A stretch of DNA of 64,000 bases. It comes from an uncultured Clostridia bacterium. Its GTDB lineage: Bacteria; Bacillota; Clostridia; TANB77; CAG-508. A model generated the notes under the pieces. That model searched no databases. It had not been told where the DNA came from and worked only from the letters and a program-made list of their open reading frames with translations. The position numbers and the translations under genes were made by a program. Where the stretch lies: contig CAQDYY010000008.1 of NCBI GenBank assembly GCA_948777935.1, positions 31,330 to 95,329 of the forward strand, given 5' to 3'. This document shows, in pieces, positions 51,668 to 59,942 of the stretch; position 1 is the first letter of the stretch, and each line of letters opens with the position of its first letter.

Positions 51668-52012
51668 TTAAATTTTGGAATTAGAAATATAAGTAATAAG
51701 GTCAGTAACAATAGCTTTGTCAGCATTGTTAAATAGACTGAGAGATTTTGTAATAAAGTCATCATCAATTGCTACTGGTGGAGCAATAACCCCCTCAAAA
51801 ATAGAATTTGCGTCCACCTTTAGCACTCTACATATATCAATGAGAGTAGGAATAGACAAGCCAGACTCTCCCCTCTCAACTAAGCTAACTAAGTTTACAG
51901 ATTTATCTAAATCATTCGCTAAAGTTTCTTGACTAAGTCCACGCAATAATCTAATACGTTTAATATTTTTTCCAATAATTTGTAGAACATCAGACTTCGT
52001 AATATCTTCCAT
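51668..52012 (-). CDS. XRE-family transcriptional regulator
   Basis: A 114-residue repressor-like protein. ATG at 52012 has GAGAGGTG upstream. The HTH is IGKNIKRIRLLRGLSQETLANDLDKSVNLVSLVERGESGLS, the cI/XRE pattern, followed by LIDICRVLKVDANSIF. The C-terminal 40 residues may be a dimerisation tail. It reads opposite to the rest of the element, so it probably controls the divergent 52138-onward genes, as in many integrative elements. Confidence 0.85.
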   Translation of the reverse strand: MEDITKSDVLQIIGKNIKRIRLLRGLSQETLANDLDKSVNLVSLVERGESGLSIPTLIDICRVLKVDANSIFEGVIAPPVAIDDDFITKSLSLFNNADKAIVTDLITYISNSKI

Positions 52013-52137
52013 AAAATACACCTCTCTAAGCATTTTAACAATAATAGGAATTTAACAGAAGATAATAAAACTTTAAAATATAACAATAACACTTGAAAGA
52101 ATAAAGTAAATATGATAATATAAGGAGGAATTAAAAA

Positions 52138-52329
52138 ATGTGCATAAAAAATAAAATTACTGGAACAGAACCAGTAAACACAACAAAAACATTGACTTGC
52201 TATCACTGTGGCAGAATGATTTGGGAAGACCCAAGAGGACATAGAGGTTGTTTAAACACAAAGTGTCGTGGTTACCTATGGGGAGCTAAGAGATACAGTA
52301 AAGAACAGTTAAAGCAAGTAAGAAGATAA
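52138..52329 (+). CDS. Small zinc-ribbon protein
   Basis: A 63-residue protein with two Cys pairs: LTCYHCGRMIWEDPRG and GCLNTKCRGYLWG, forming a single zinc ribbon. Basic tail (KEQLKQVRR). RBS AAGGAGGA. DNA- or RNA-binding is likely but unspecified. Confidence 0.65.
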   Translation: MCIKNKITGTEPVNTTKTLTCYHCGRMIWEDPRGHRGCLNTKCRGYLWGAKRYSKEQLKQVRR

Positions 52330-52347
52330 TATAAGGGGGATTTTAAG

Positions 52348-52974
52348 GTGGTAAAATTTGAAGAATTTGAAATTGAATTAATAACTAACGAACTAAAAGA
52401 ATATTTGAAACAGAATAAACAAATAACAGAAACAACGAATGTAATGGCAATTTTAAGAGAAAGGACAGATTTTTTCAAAGAGCAATACACAATAATAGAA
52501 GAGACTATACACAATTATTTAACTTATGAAGAAACAATAAAGAATGAAACAGATATAAAGAATATCATAAATGAATTGGAAAATATAGAAGAAAAACAGA
52601 AAGGAGTATTTACAAAAGCAAATGTAATTGTAAGTATAATATCTACTGTTATAGTTCTTATAGGTAGTGGTAATGTAGATGAAACAATCGGCTTTGTAAT
52701 GATATTTTATATAGTCTATGGACTAATTTTTGCATATATAAGTAAATATATAGGATTAAAAAAAGGAATAGAAAGTGGCTATATATGGGGATATTTTTTA
52801 GGATTAATTGGACTTTTTGTTGTATGTGCATTACCAAGTGAAAATAAAGAAGAAATAAATGTAGTTAGCAATAATAATAAGTACGAGGATTTGGAGAAGT
52901 TGCAGAAACTGAAAGAAAACGGAATAATAACACAATCAGAATTTGAAGTTGAGAAAGCAAAGATACTAAAATAA
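52348..52974 (+). CDS. Membrane protein with SHOCT domain
   Basis: A 208-residue protein starting at GTG 52348 behind AGGGGGA. The N-terminal 90 residues are helical and charged. Three membrane segments follow (about 92-175: VIVSIISTVIVLIGSG, GFVMIFYIVYGLIFAYIS, GYFLGLIGLFVVCALPS). The C-terminus is a SHOCT motif, YEDLEKLQKLKENGIITQSE followed by FEVEKAKIL. SHOCT domains typically tether or oligomerise proteins on membranes. Cargo of the element, role unknown. Confidence 0.7.
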   Translation: MVKFEEFEIELITNELKEYLKQNKQITETTNVMAILRERTDFFKEQYTIIEETIHNYLTYEETIKNETDIKNIINELENIEEKQKGVFTKANVIVSIISTVIVLIGSGNVDETIGFVMIFYIVYGLIFAYISKYIGLKKGIESGYIWGYFLGLIGLFVVCALPSENKEEINVVSNNNKYEDLEKLQKLKENGIITQSEFEVEKAKILK

Positions 52975-53305
52975 AATCAAAGTTCAGCAAAAGTAAGTGC
53001 TGAACTTTTTCTTCGCCATAAAACAATAATAAAGCAGTCTGGAAAGCGTGAGGATACTCTCAGAACAAAATTAATAATAAAAGTAGAATACTATACCAAA
53101 AAAGGAATAAAAAGCAAATAAGACAAAATGAAAGCGTTTCTCCTCCAACAGCAACAATAAATCATTAAAGGTAAACTATTGTTATAAAAACAAAGGAGTG
53201 TGGAGCAAATGAAGTACGGATAAACAAAATTAAGATTTTTCCAACAGATACAGCAGAGATGAAGTACACTCATTTGTCAAATAAATAAGTAAGGAGATAT
53301 GTGAA

Positions 53306-53890
53306 ATGTTTAGAGTAGTAGATGAAGAAAGTCTAATTTTGAAAGAAGATGAACCTATAACATTAACAGAAGTAGCAACAGGAAGAAAAAGAAAGTTATT
53401 GCTAGAAAACAAAGGAGAGGTAAAGGAACAGTCAATACCTCTAACAGAAGATTTTTTCAATCTAATAATATGTGCAACAAGTATAGCAAGGAAATTAACA
53501 GAAACGCCAAAACTGGAAGAAAGAGAAACAAAACTAATAGAAACACAAAAACAAGCAATAATAGTAGCAGTAGGAATAATAGCAGACATACTGAACTTAG
53601 ATGATGAGCTAAGTTACAACGAAGTAAAAACAGAAAAGAAAAAGAAACTGAAAGAAAAACTTAAACCAGTAGAATATGTTGAATATGATGTCATACCATT
53701 GCTAAGATTTCAAGAAATACAAGCAAATCTAAATACAGTAATAGAGGGATATTTTGAAGTAGGAGAAAATCTAACATACGAGAAAACAAGAGAAATATCA
53801 ACCGACCTAACAAGAATAGAAAATGCAATAGATAATATAGCAACAATGCTAAGTGAAGAAGTAAAGAATAATCTAATATATAAGAAATAG
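53306..53890 (+). CDS. Unknown 194-residue protein
   Basis: Not recognised. ATG 53306 follows AAGGAGATATG. The N-terminal third is beta-rich (FRVVDEESLILKEDEPITLT). The rest is helical (SIARKLTETPKLEERETKLI; EKTREISTDLTRIENAIDNI) and resembles small coiled-coil proteins of mobile elements. No membrane segment. Confidence 0.55.
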   Translation: MFRVVDEESLILKEDEPITLTEVATGRKRKLLLENKGEVKEQSIPLTEDFFNLIICATSIARKLTETPKLEERETKLIETQKQAIIVAVGIIADILNLDDELSYNEVKTEKKKKLKEKLKPVEYVEYDVIPLLRFQEIQANLNTVIEGYFEVGENLTYEKTREISTDLTRIENAIDNIATMLSEEVKNNLIYKK

Positions 53891-54367
53891 GCACATATCT
53901 TCATTAAAAATATAAATAAGGGCAGTTCACAAATAAAAAAGTGGGCTGTCCTATTTTTTCACCCATTTTGTGAGATACGCTGAGTTTTCTATAAATAAGA
54001 ATATAAATTAAAGAAAAACTGGCGTGAAGTAACAGCAAATCAAGTAAGCACGCCATTTTCCCTTTAACCTATAATCATAAATAATGAATAGTTAAATAAA
54101 ACTGACCGTTCAGTTGGCATATTTTTTCAAAAAATTTTCTGTGAATTTTTCGTGAACAAAATGTGTCCTTTTTGTAAATTCTTTCAAGTTTTGGAAGTTT
54201 TTTAAAATTTTTTCTAAAAAAGCAGATGATTTTTCAAAATTTTATCGTTATAAGAGGAGGAGATTGACACAACAAAAACGGCTGAAATTCAGTATTTACA
54301 AGGGTTTCAGAAGATGTTATAATCAAGAAAACGCGTTTTGAAAAATAAAAAGTTTGGAGGTGAAAAA
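53891..54367. other. Spacer with ACGCC/GGCGT hairpin
   Basis: GAAAAACTGGCGTG (54013-54026) pairs with CACGCCATTTTC (54049-54060). A related word TACGCTGAGTTTTC lies at 53975. The rest is T-rich DNA before the Rep-like gene (RBS GGAGGTG); a replication origin could lie here. Confidence 0.4.
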
Positions 54368-55432
54368 ATGATAAAACGAAATAAGAGACCATATAAGAAA
54401 CCAGATCCAAAAGAAAAAGCAACAGTTTTTCCATTTAATGATAACAAGCAGTTTGACATAGAAACACATAGACATTCAGGAGTAACGCATGTAAGTGAAT
54501 GGATTAGGACAAAAGGAAACAAAATGCTTAATATAGTAACTGGCGAAGAAAGAGAAATCAAGAAAAAAGAAAAAAGGAAATCAAACTCAGTATATAGAGG
54601 ACTAAAAGTAGGATACAGAGTAATAAAAAATAACTTCAAAGGTAAAAAGTATGAATACATATTTGCTTTTGGATTTATAGCACAAGTAACAGATATAAAA
54701 CAATTAAACAAAGAAATAAAAAGCATTAAAGAGAAACTAGAAAGAAGATTCGGAGAGATAATCTTCATAAGAATTTTAATATACAAAGAAGAACACCAAC
54801 CCATAATACATTTTTGGATAAAGAAAGCAGACGGAACAGAAATAGAAACAACAGTAGAAGAACTAGAAACACTATGGGGAAATGGTAAGGCAAGAATAAT
54901 AACAGTAACTAAAAACAATGTTGATAGTTTGGCAAGTTACTTTTGCAACAACTACATAAATAAAGAATTATATCCAACTGGAATTAAAGTTTGGTCTACA
55001 TCAACTAACATAGAGAAAATAGAACCAATAGAAGATATAGACCACGAACAAGCAGAAGAAATGACAAAAGGTTGTAATCTAATATACGGAAAATCAATGA
55101 GTTTTGAAGATGCAATAACAGGCGAAGAAGTGCAGTACATAACATACGAAAGTTACTATAAGCCTGAAACAATAAGAATAAGAAAACTAACAGCAGGAAC
55201 TAAGTATAAAGGAACAATAGTAAAAGACTACAAGAAGAAACAAGAAGAAAAAGCAAATAAGAATTTTGCAGAAATCGAAAAAATAATCAAGCAAAATAAA
55301 TGCTGGTTTGAAGTCGAAAGACTAGATACAGACTTGTGCAAAATAAAAGTAAAAAAGACTGGGAACGAGTTTAATACACTAAATACAAGACAAACACTGA
55401 TACTTGTTAAACATCTTTTAAATAAAAAATAA
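54368..55432 (+). CDS. Putative rolling-circle replication initiator (Rep-like), degenerate HUH
   Basis: A 354-residue protein; ATG 54368 follows GGAGGTG. Features of RCR Reps appear in the right order: VTDIKQLNKEIKSIKEKLER, then EEHQPIIHFWIKKADG at the HUH position, ETLWGNGKARIITVTKNN, and SLASYFCNNYINKE at the catalytic-tyrosine position. The second HUH histidine is replaced by Trp, so catalysis may be lost or use other residues. The C-terminus ends in the KIKVKKTGNEFNTLNTRQTL tail shared, loosely, with three genes that follow. Function is inferred; I saw no nick site. Confidence 0.5.
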   Translation: MIKRNKRPYKKPDPKEKATVFPFNDNKQFDIETHRHSGVTHVSEWIRTKGNKMLNIVTGEEREIKKKEKRKSNSVYRGLKVGYRVIKNNFKGKKYEYIFAFGFIAQVTDIKQLNKEIKSIKEKLERRFGEIIFIRILIYKEEHQPIIHFWIKKADGTEIETTVEELETLWGNGKARIITVTKNNVDSLASYFCNNYINKELYPTGIKVWSTSTNIEKIEPIEDIDHEQAEEMTKGCNLIYGKSMSFEDAITGEEVQYITYESYYKPETIRIRKLTAGTKYKGTIVKDYKKKQEEKANKNFAEIEKIIKQNKCWFEVERLDTDLCKIKVKKTGNEFNTLNTRQTLILVKHLLNKK

Positions 55433-55449
55433 GAAAGGAAGAAAAGAAA

Positions 55450-56304
55450 ATGGAAAATTTAAGCAATAATCAAGTAAACCCAAATAACAAGGAGAAAGTA
55501 ATCGCAATGAACGATAATAAAAATAAAATTAGTGATGGGTTTTGGAGAGCAAAACACTGGGCAAGTATAGAAAGAGAAAATCAAGTAAATGCTGACCGTT
55601 TAACGCTATATTTAGCAGTAAGTGAAAATGAGAAAAATATTAAACTAATAAATACAATAGCAAAAAGTCAAAAAAGAATTAGTGAGAATGCGAAGAAAAT
55701 CAAAGAAACTTATCAAAGGAAATTAAAAGAAGAACTATCAAAAAGTAAAATCATTTTGGGAGAAACAAGCGAAAGTACATATAACAAAATAAGAAGAATA
55801 GTAGATATAACAGAACTTAAAGAAAGCTCTATATATGTAGACCAAACGAATTTAGGAACGTATGTAATAACAACAGAAGATTATGTAAATGTAATCTTTG
55901 AGGGTACAGCAAACGAAGTACTTTTAATAATACAAATTATATCAGGATACGATAAAGAAGAGTTATACAAGAAACTATGCGAAAGAGAGCAAGAAGAAAA
56001 AGAACGAGAAGAACTAATGAAGAAAAGACCAAAATATACAAAGGCAGATTTTGCAAAAGATGTAAAAGAAAATATAGATAAAATGCAAGCAATAAGAGGA
56101 AAATTTAATGAAGTATATGAAATGATGGAAAACTTTAAAGATATTGTATGTTTGGGAGAAGAACAGTTTTCAATATATTATAATATAAAAAGAGGCATAG
56201 TTGATGATGATAGATACCTAAAAGAAATGGAAAATATATTTACAATATATCTACAAGAAACACTAGAAGAAATAAAAAATCAAGGAGGAAAAGAAAATGT
56301 TTAA
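55450..56304 (+). CDS. Unknown 284-residue element protein
   Basis: Not recognised. A mostly helical, charged protein behind GAAAGGAAG. Its centre contains the small motif seen in neighbouring genes: YVDQTNLGTYVITTEDYVNV, then FEGTANEVLLIIQIISG. It overlaps the next gene by 8 bp, so the two are translationally coupled. Confidence 0.55.
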   Translation: MENLSNNQVNPNNKEKVIAMNDNKNKISDGFWRAKHWASIERENQVNADRLTLYLAVSENEKNIKLINTIAKSQKRISENAKKIKETYQRKLKEELSKSKIILGETSESTYNKIRRIVDITELKESSIYVDQTNLGTYVITTEDYVNVIFEGTANEVLLIIQIISGYDKEELYKKLCEREQEEKEREELMKKRPKYTKADFAKDVKENIDKMQAIRGKFNEVYEMMENFKDIVCLGEEQFSIYYNIKRGIVDDDRYLKEMENIFTIYLQETLEEIKNQGGKENV

Positions 56305-56743
56305 AGATACAAACAAATCAGAATTAGGAGCAATAAGAACTCTAGCAAATGCAGAAAACTACGCAAGAAAGGCAGAAAAAGAATTGTCAAAAAACAAAGG
56401 AATAAAACTAAGTGAGGAAGAATACAAAAGAGTTTTCAACATAAATGGAATAGCAATAGTAACAGCAAAAGAAGATATACAAGAGATAAAGGAAAGAAAA
56501 ATAAAGGAACTAATCGCAAGAAATAAACCAATGCCACCAGTAAGTCAAGAACAAATAAACAGAACTTTTGTAGAGTTGGAAAATAAGTCAAAAGTTGTAA
56601 GTTATTGGTACAGCATAACAAAAACAAGTGAAACCACTTGTCAAATAATAGACAAGGAAACAAAAGTAATACTACTAGAAACAGACATAATGATAGCAAA
56701 CAGAATAATAAAAGCAACTTTTGAAGATAGCATAAAAGAATAA
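56297..56743 (+). CDS. Unknown 148-residue element protein
   Basis: Not recognised. An N-terminal helix (LANAENYARKAEKELSKNKG) is followed by a charged middle and the shared tail SETTCQIIDKETKVILLETD, then IMIANRIIKATF. It starts within the previous gene behind AAGGAGG and lies 62 bp before the next one. Probably belongs to the same functional set as its neighbours. Confidence 0.55.
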   Translation: MFKDTNKSELGAIRTLANAENYARKAEKELSKNKGIKLSEEEYKRVFNINGIAIVTAKEDIQEIKERKIKELIARNKPMPPVSQEQINRTFVELENKSKVVSYWYSITKTSETTCQIIDKETKVILLETDIMIANRIIKATFEDSIKE

Positions 56744-56805
56744 TCATATAGGAGGGCTTGTCCCTCCCCCCTAAATAATAAAAATAGAAAGAGAGGTAAA
56801 GTAAA

Positions 56806-57468
56806 ATGACTGAAAAAGAAAAAGAATTGCAAACAGAAGTTGAAAGACTAGAAGAATGGATTAAGGAATATAAAAAATGGTCAAAATCTGATGCTGAAAT
56901 TCATCAAAGAACAGTAAAAGAGAACAAAGAACTAACAAATAAAATAATAGTAGATACAGTAAAAGCAAGTGGAGTTAACCTAAATAATCGTGAAGAAACA
57001 ATAATAAAAATAATAACAGCAAGCCTTTTCAAAAATGAAGAAATGCTTAGGAAAGTTGAAACAGCACCTAAAGATAAAATAACACTAAGTGTTAAAGAAA
57101 GAGGATATGAACTAATAGTAAGCACAATTCCCTCAAAAACAATAGGTATTTATAAAACAAAAGAAGAAATCGAAGAAATACTGAAAAGACTAGAAATACC
57201 AAAGGAAGAAACAACAACTACTTCACAAGCAGAAGAAATAAAAGAAAATCAGCAAACTACAACCAACAATGAAGAACAAATACAAAGAAACTGTGAACAA
57301 ATACAACAACTTTTGAAACAACACCCTAATCGTAAAATAGGAGTTTTAAGAATAGCAGAGGATATATGTCAAATAAGAGAAAAAGGAACAAAGAAAGTGA
57401 TGTATGAGGGGACAGCAGAAGAAACTTTACAAGAACTAAAGAAACAGTTAGGAACTGAACAAAAATAA
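56806..57468 (+). CDS. Unknown 220-residue coiled-coil protein with shared tail
   Basis: The N-terminal coiled coil (KEKELQTEVERLEEWIKEYK) is followed by a beta-rich centre (KITLSVKERGYELIVSTIP, SKTIGIYKTKEEIEEILKRL), a Gln/Asn/Thr linker and the shared tail EDICQIREKGTKKVMYEGTA, then EETLQELKKQLG. RBS AGAGAGG. Two copies of a short beta-alpha unit may be present. Function unknown. Confidence 0.55.
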   Translation: MTEKEKELQTEVERLEEWIKEYKKWSKSDAEIHQRTVKENKELTNKIIVDTVKASGVNLNNREETIIKIITASLFKNEEMLRKVETAPKDKITLSVKERGYELIVSTIPSKTIGIYKTKEEIEEILKRLEIPKEETTTTSQAEEIKENQQTTTNNEEQIQRNCEQIQQLLKQHPNRKIGVLRIAEDICQIREKGTKKVMYEGTAEETLQELKKQLGTEQK

Positions 57469-57657
57469 ATAAAAAGATAAAAAACAAAAACCATAAGAGG
57501 GCAACACATAAAACTTTTTGACAATTTTTGTAAAATCCATATACAAGTAAAGAATAATATAGTATAATAAGTGTAGGAAGAAAACAAAAGTTTGTAAAAC
57601 AACCTAAGTAAGGCAACAAGTTTTGCCCTCTTTAGAGTAAATAAGGAGGAATAAAAA

Positions 57658-58017
57658 ATGATAAGTACAGCAGTACAAAGACAAACAGCAATGTTTAATA
57701 TAAATATGATATACAAAGAAAGCACAGTAAAAAACAGTATGACAGTTGCAGAAGTGGCAACAATAATGAATAAGACACCAAGTTTTGTAAGAATAGGACT
57801 ACAAAGAGGAACACTACCATTTGGAACGGCTCAGATAATGCCAAGAAGTAGAAAATATACATACTATATATCTCCTGTCCTTTTCTTCCAATATATAGGC
57901 AGACCACTTCCAGATAAATACAAAGAAAAAGAAGAAATAAAAATAGATGAAAGATACAGAGTAATAACTGAACCAATATCAGCAAGTAAAATAGATTGGA
58001 ATTGGAGGTGTAACTAA
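57658..58017 (+). CDS. Excisionase-like HTH protein
   Basis: A 119-residue protein. The block MTVAEVATIMNKTPSFVRIG, then LQRGTLPFGTAQIM and YYISPVLFFQYIG, is the MerR/excisionase-type HTH common upstream of phage and ICE integrases. RBS AAGGAGGA. Its stop codon overlaps the integrase ATG (TAATGA), so both are produced together. It likely sets recombination direction. Confidence 0.8.
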   Translation: MISTAVQRQTAMFNINMIYKESTVKNSMTVAEVATIMNKTPSFVRIGLQRGTLPFGTAQIMPRSRKYTYYISPVLFFQYIGRPLPDKYKEKEEIKIDERYRVITEPISASKIDWNWRCN

Positions 58018-59037
58018 TGAGAAATCCAAACGGATACGGTGGAGTAAGTAAACTAAAAGGAAATAGAAGAAAACCATATGTCGCAAGAATAACAGATGGA
58101 TACAGAGATACAGGTTCACAAATATATAAAGTTCTGCGGATACTTTAAAACACAAGAGGAAGCAAGGGCAGTACTTGTAAAATATAATGAAACAAAATAT
58201 GATATAGACCAAAAACAACTAACTTTTGCAGAATTATACAGCGAGTGGAACGAGAAACACTTCGAGAAAATCGGAGAAGGAACAGTAAAAGGATACAAAA
58301 CAGCATATAAACGATTTGAAAGCATACATAATATGAGATTTGCAGACCTAAGAACAGTACATCTACAAAGAGCCATAGATAACTGCGAAAAATACAGCAT
58401 AAGAAAAAGTATGAGAGTTTTGCTAAACTGTTTATACGAATACGCAGACAAAAACGACATAGTAACAAAGAAATATAATCAATACATAGAAATAGGTAAA
58501 CCTGAAACAAAACACGAGAAAATACCATTTTCAAACGCAGAAATACATAAACTGCAAGATAATGATAATATAGACGGAGTTGATACAATTTTAATGCTAA
58601 TAAATACAGGAATGAGAATAAATGAATTGCTAAAACTAGAAACTAAGAATATACATTTAGAAGAAAGATACTGGATAGGTGGAAGTAAAACGGATGCAGG
58701 AAAAGATAGAATAATACCACTTCATAAGTCAATAATTCCATACATAAAGGACAGATACAATCCTAAGAACAAATACTTGCTAAGTGATAATAACGGAAAC
58801 CCAATACCATACTATAAATATAATAATGAAGTATGGAAACCAATAATGAAACAGTTAGGAATGCAACATACAATCCATGAAACTAGACATACACTAGCAA
58901 CAAAACTTGATAAAGTCGAAGAAAATAAATTGACAATAAAAAGACTGTTAGGACACGCAACTCAAGACATAACAGCAAGATACACAAAAACTTCAATAGA
59001 ACAGTTAATCAACTGCATAGATAAGGTAATATGGTAA
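58017..59037 (+). CDS. Tyrosine integrase, with in-frame CGG +1 shift site
   Basis: Site-specific recombinase of about 339 residues. The N-terminus MRNPNGYGGVSKLKGNRRKP is the AP2-like arm-binding domain of Tn916/phage-type integrases. The frame meets CGG at 58137; skipping C58137 gives QIYKVLGYFKTQEEARAVL, the usual continuation. Next come the core-binding domain (FAELYSEWNEKHF) and the catalytic domain (INTGMRINELLKL, HETRHTLATKLDK, LLGHATQDITARYT with Tyr). An internal start at 58096 would lose the arm-binding domain. The start overlaps the Xis-like gene. Confidence 0.92.
58137..58140 (+). other. In-frame CGGA +1 shift site 10 (tyrosine integrase)
   Basis: C58137 lies 40 codons after the ATG. 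Dropping it restores YKVLGYFKTQEEA. The preceding codon is CTG. This places a +1 site between the two DNA-binding domains of a mobility enzyme. Confidence 0.7.
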
Positions 59038-59052
59038 GGAGGAGCAAGAACA

Positions 59053-59286
59053 ATGAGAAGTGAGGACATAGACATAGCAGAATTAATCATAAACAGAATG
59101 CCCCAAGATACAGAAATACAACAAAGAATAAGAACATACATAGAAGTACATAAAAGCAACTGTAACGAATTTTTATACAGTAAATACAGCAGAGAAACAA
59201 CATTTTTCAATACTATACTGAAATCACTACAAGCAGACTTAGGAGCAGAAGTTACAAGAGTTCTTGCAGATAAAGAAATAATATAA
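59053..59286 (+). CDS. Unknown 77-residue protein after integrase
   Basis: Not recognised. ATG 59053 follows AAGGAGGAG, 15 bp after the integrase. Mostly helical: DIDIAELIINRMPQDTEIQQ, RIRTYIEVHKSN, FFNTILKSLQADLGAEVTRV. Probably co-translated with the integrase; an accessory recombination role is possible. Confidence 0.55.
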   Translation: MRSEDIDIAELIINRMPQDTEIQQRIRTYIEVHKSNCNEFLYSKYSRETTFFNTILKSLQADLGAEVTRVLADKEII

Positions 59287-59942
59287 GAAATAGACACGCT
59301 AGCTTTTCTATATATAAAATAATAATTATAGGAAAAACAGCGTGTTTCTTCACATACGCTAGTTTTTGTTTAATAAAAAGAATAACTTAACGAAGAAACA
59401 GCGTACACGCCCATTTTTCTATAATAAGTGAATAACATAAGCAACTGGAGAGAAAATAAGCCTTTTTAATAATCTAAACTATAAAGGTATATACCTAAGT
59501 CATAAAAACAGCTTAAACAAGAAATGTAAGGCTAATGAATACAAAAATACATAAAATAACTGGGGTAAGCCAAGTAGCCTTGCTATTCTTGCTCAATAAT
59601 TTCGCAAGAATTTTGACTGACAAGCAGTCAAAACGCAAGATTTGAGAGAGCAATTAACAAAGGAGAGTCGCTAAGGGGCTGTCGCCCCACGCTCCAACAA
59701 CTAAAAGAATAAATAATTAAATAATCAGTGTAAAAATGAAAGAAATGTGATAAAATAATAAAAAGTCAAAAATCTTCTAAAGTGCTTTAAAATCAAGGGA
59801 GAATTAGTCCGAAAATAGCACGCAAGCAACAAAAACAGTCTGAAACCCCTTGATTTCAATGAGCATAATATAGTATAATAATAGTATTGTAGACATAAAC
59901 TGTAAAAAAATAAGATTTTATAAATAAAAATAGGAGGTTATT
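59287..59942. other. Gene-free stretch with ACGC hairpins
   Basis: CACGCTAGCTTTTC (59294-59307) pairs imperfectly with GAAAAACAGCGTG (about 59332-59344). TACGCTAGTTTTTG and CACGCCCATTTTTC follow at 59355 and 59408. These echo the hairpin at 54013-54060. Further on, GGGGCTGTCGCCCC (59674-59687) forms a compact stem. The element's right end probably lies here. A 36-codon ORF at 59535 has no RBS and is not called. Confidence 0.4.

Larger units (their letters stand above)
50860..59290 (+). mobile_element. Third integrative element (Rep/Xis/tyrosine integrase), ends not resolved
   Basis: A block of thirteen genes: XRE regulator, zinc-ribbon and SHOCT proteins, a Rep-like protein, three proteins sharing a tail motif, an Xis-like HTH protein, a tyrosine integrase and a small terminal ORF. 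Composition and lack of housekeeping genes mark it as accessory. No relaxase, type IV secretion or capsid genes are seen, so an integrative mobilizable or plasmid-like element fits. Boundaries are approximate. Confidence 0.65.

Noticed and set aside
53200..53290. Possible extra +1 site (GTA CGG ATA) before a short FPTDTAEMKY-like peptide
   Set aside because: The frame containing this CGG has no start codon upstream, so it cannot be called a gene or counted as a shift site.
59535..59645. 36-codon ORF starting MNTKIHKITG
   Set aside because: No ribosome-binding site, inside a hairpin-rich spacer, and no recognisable domain.
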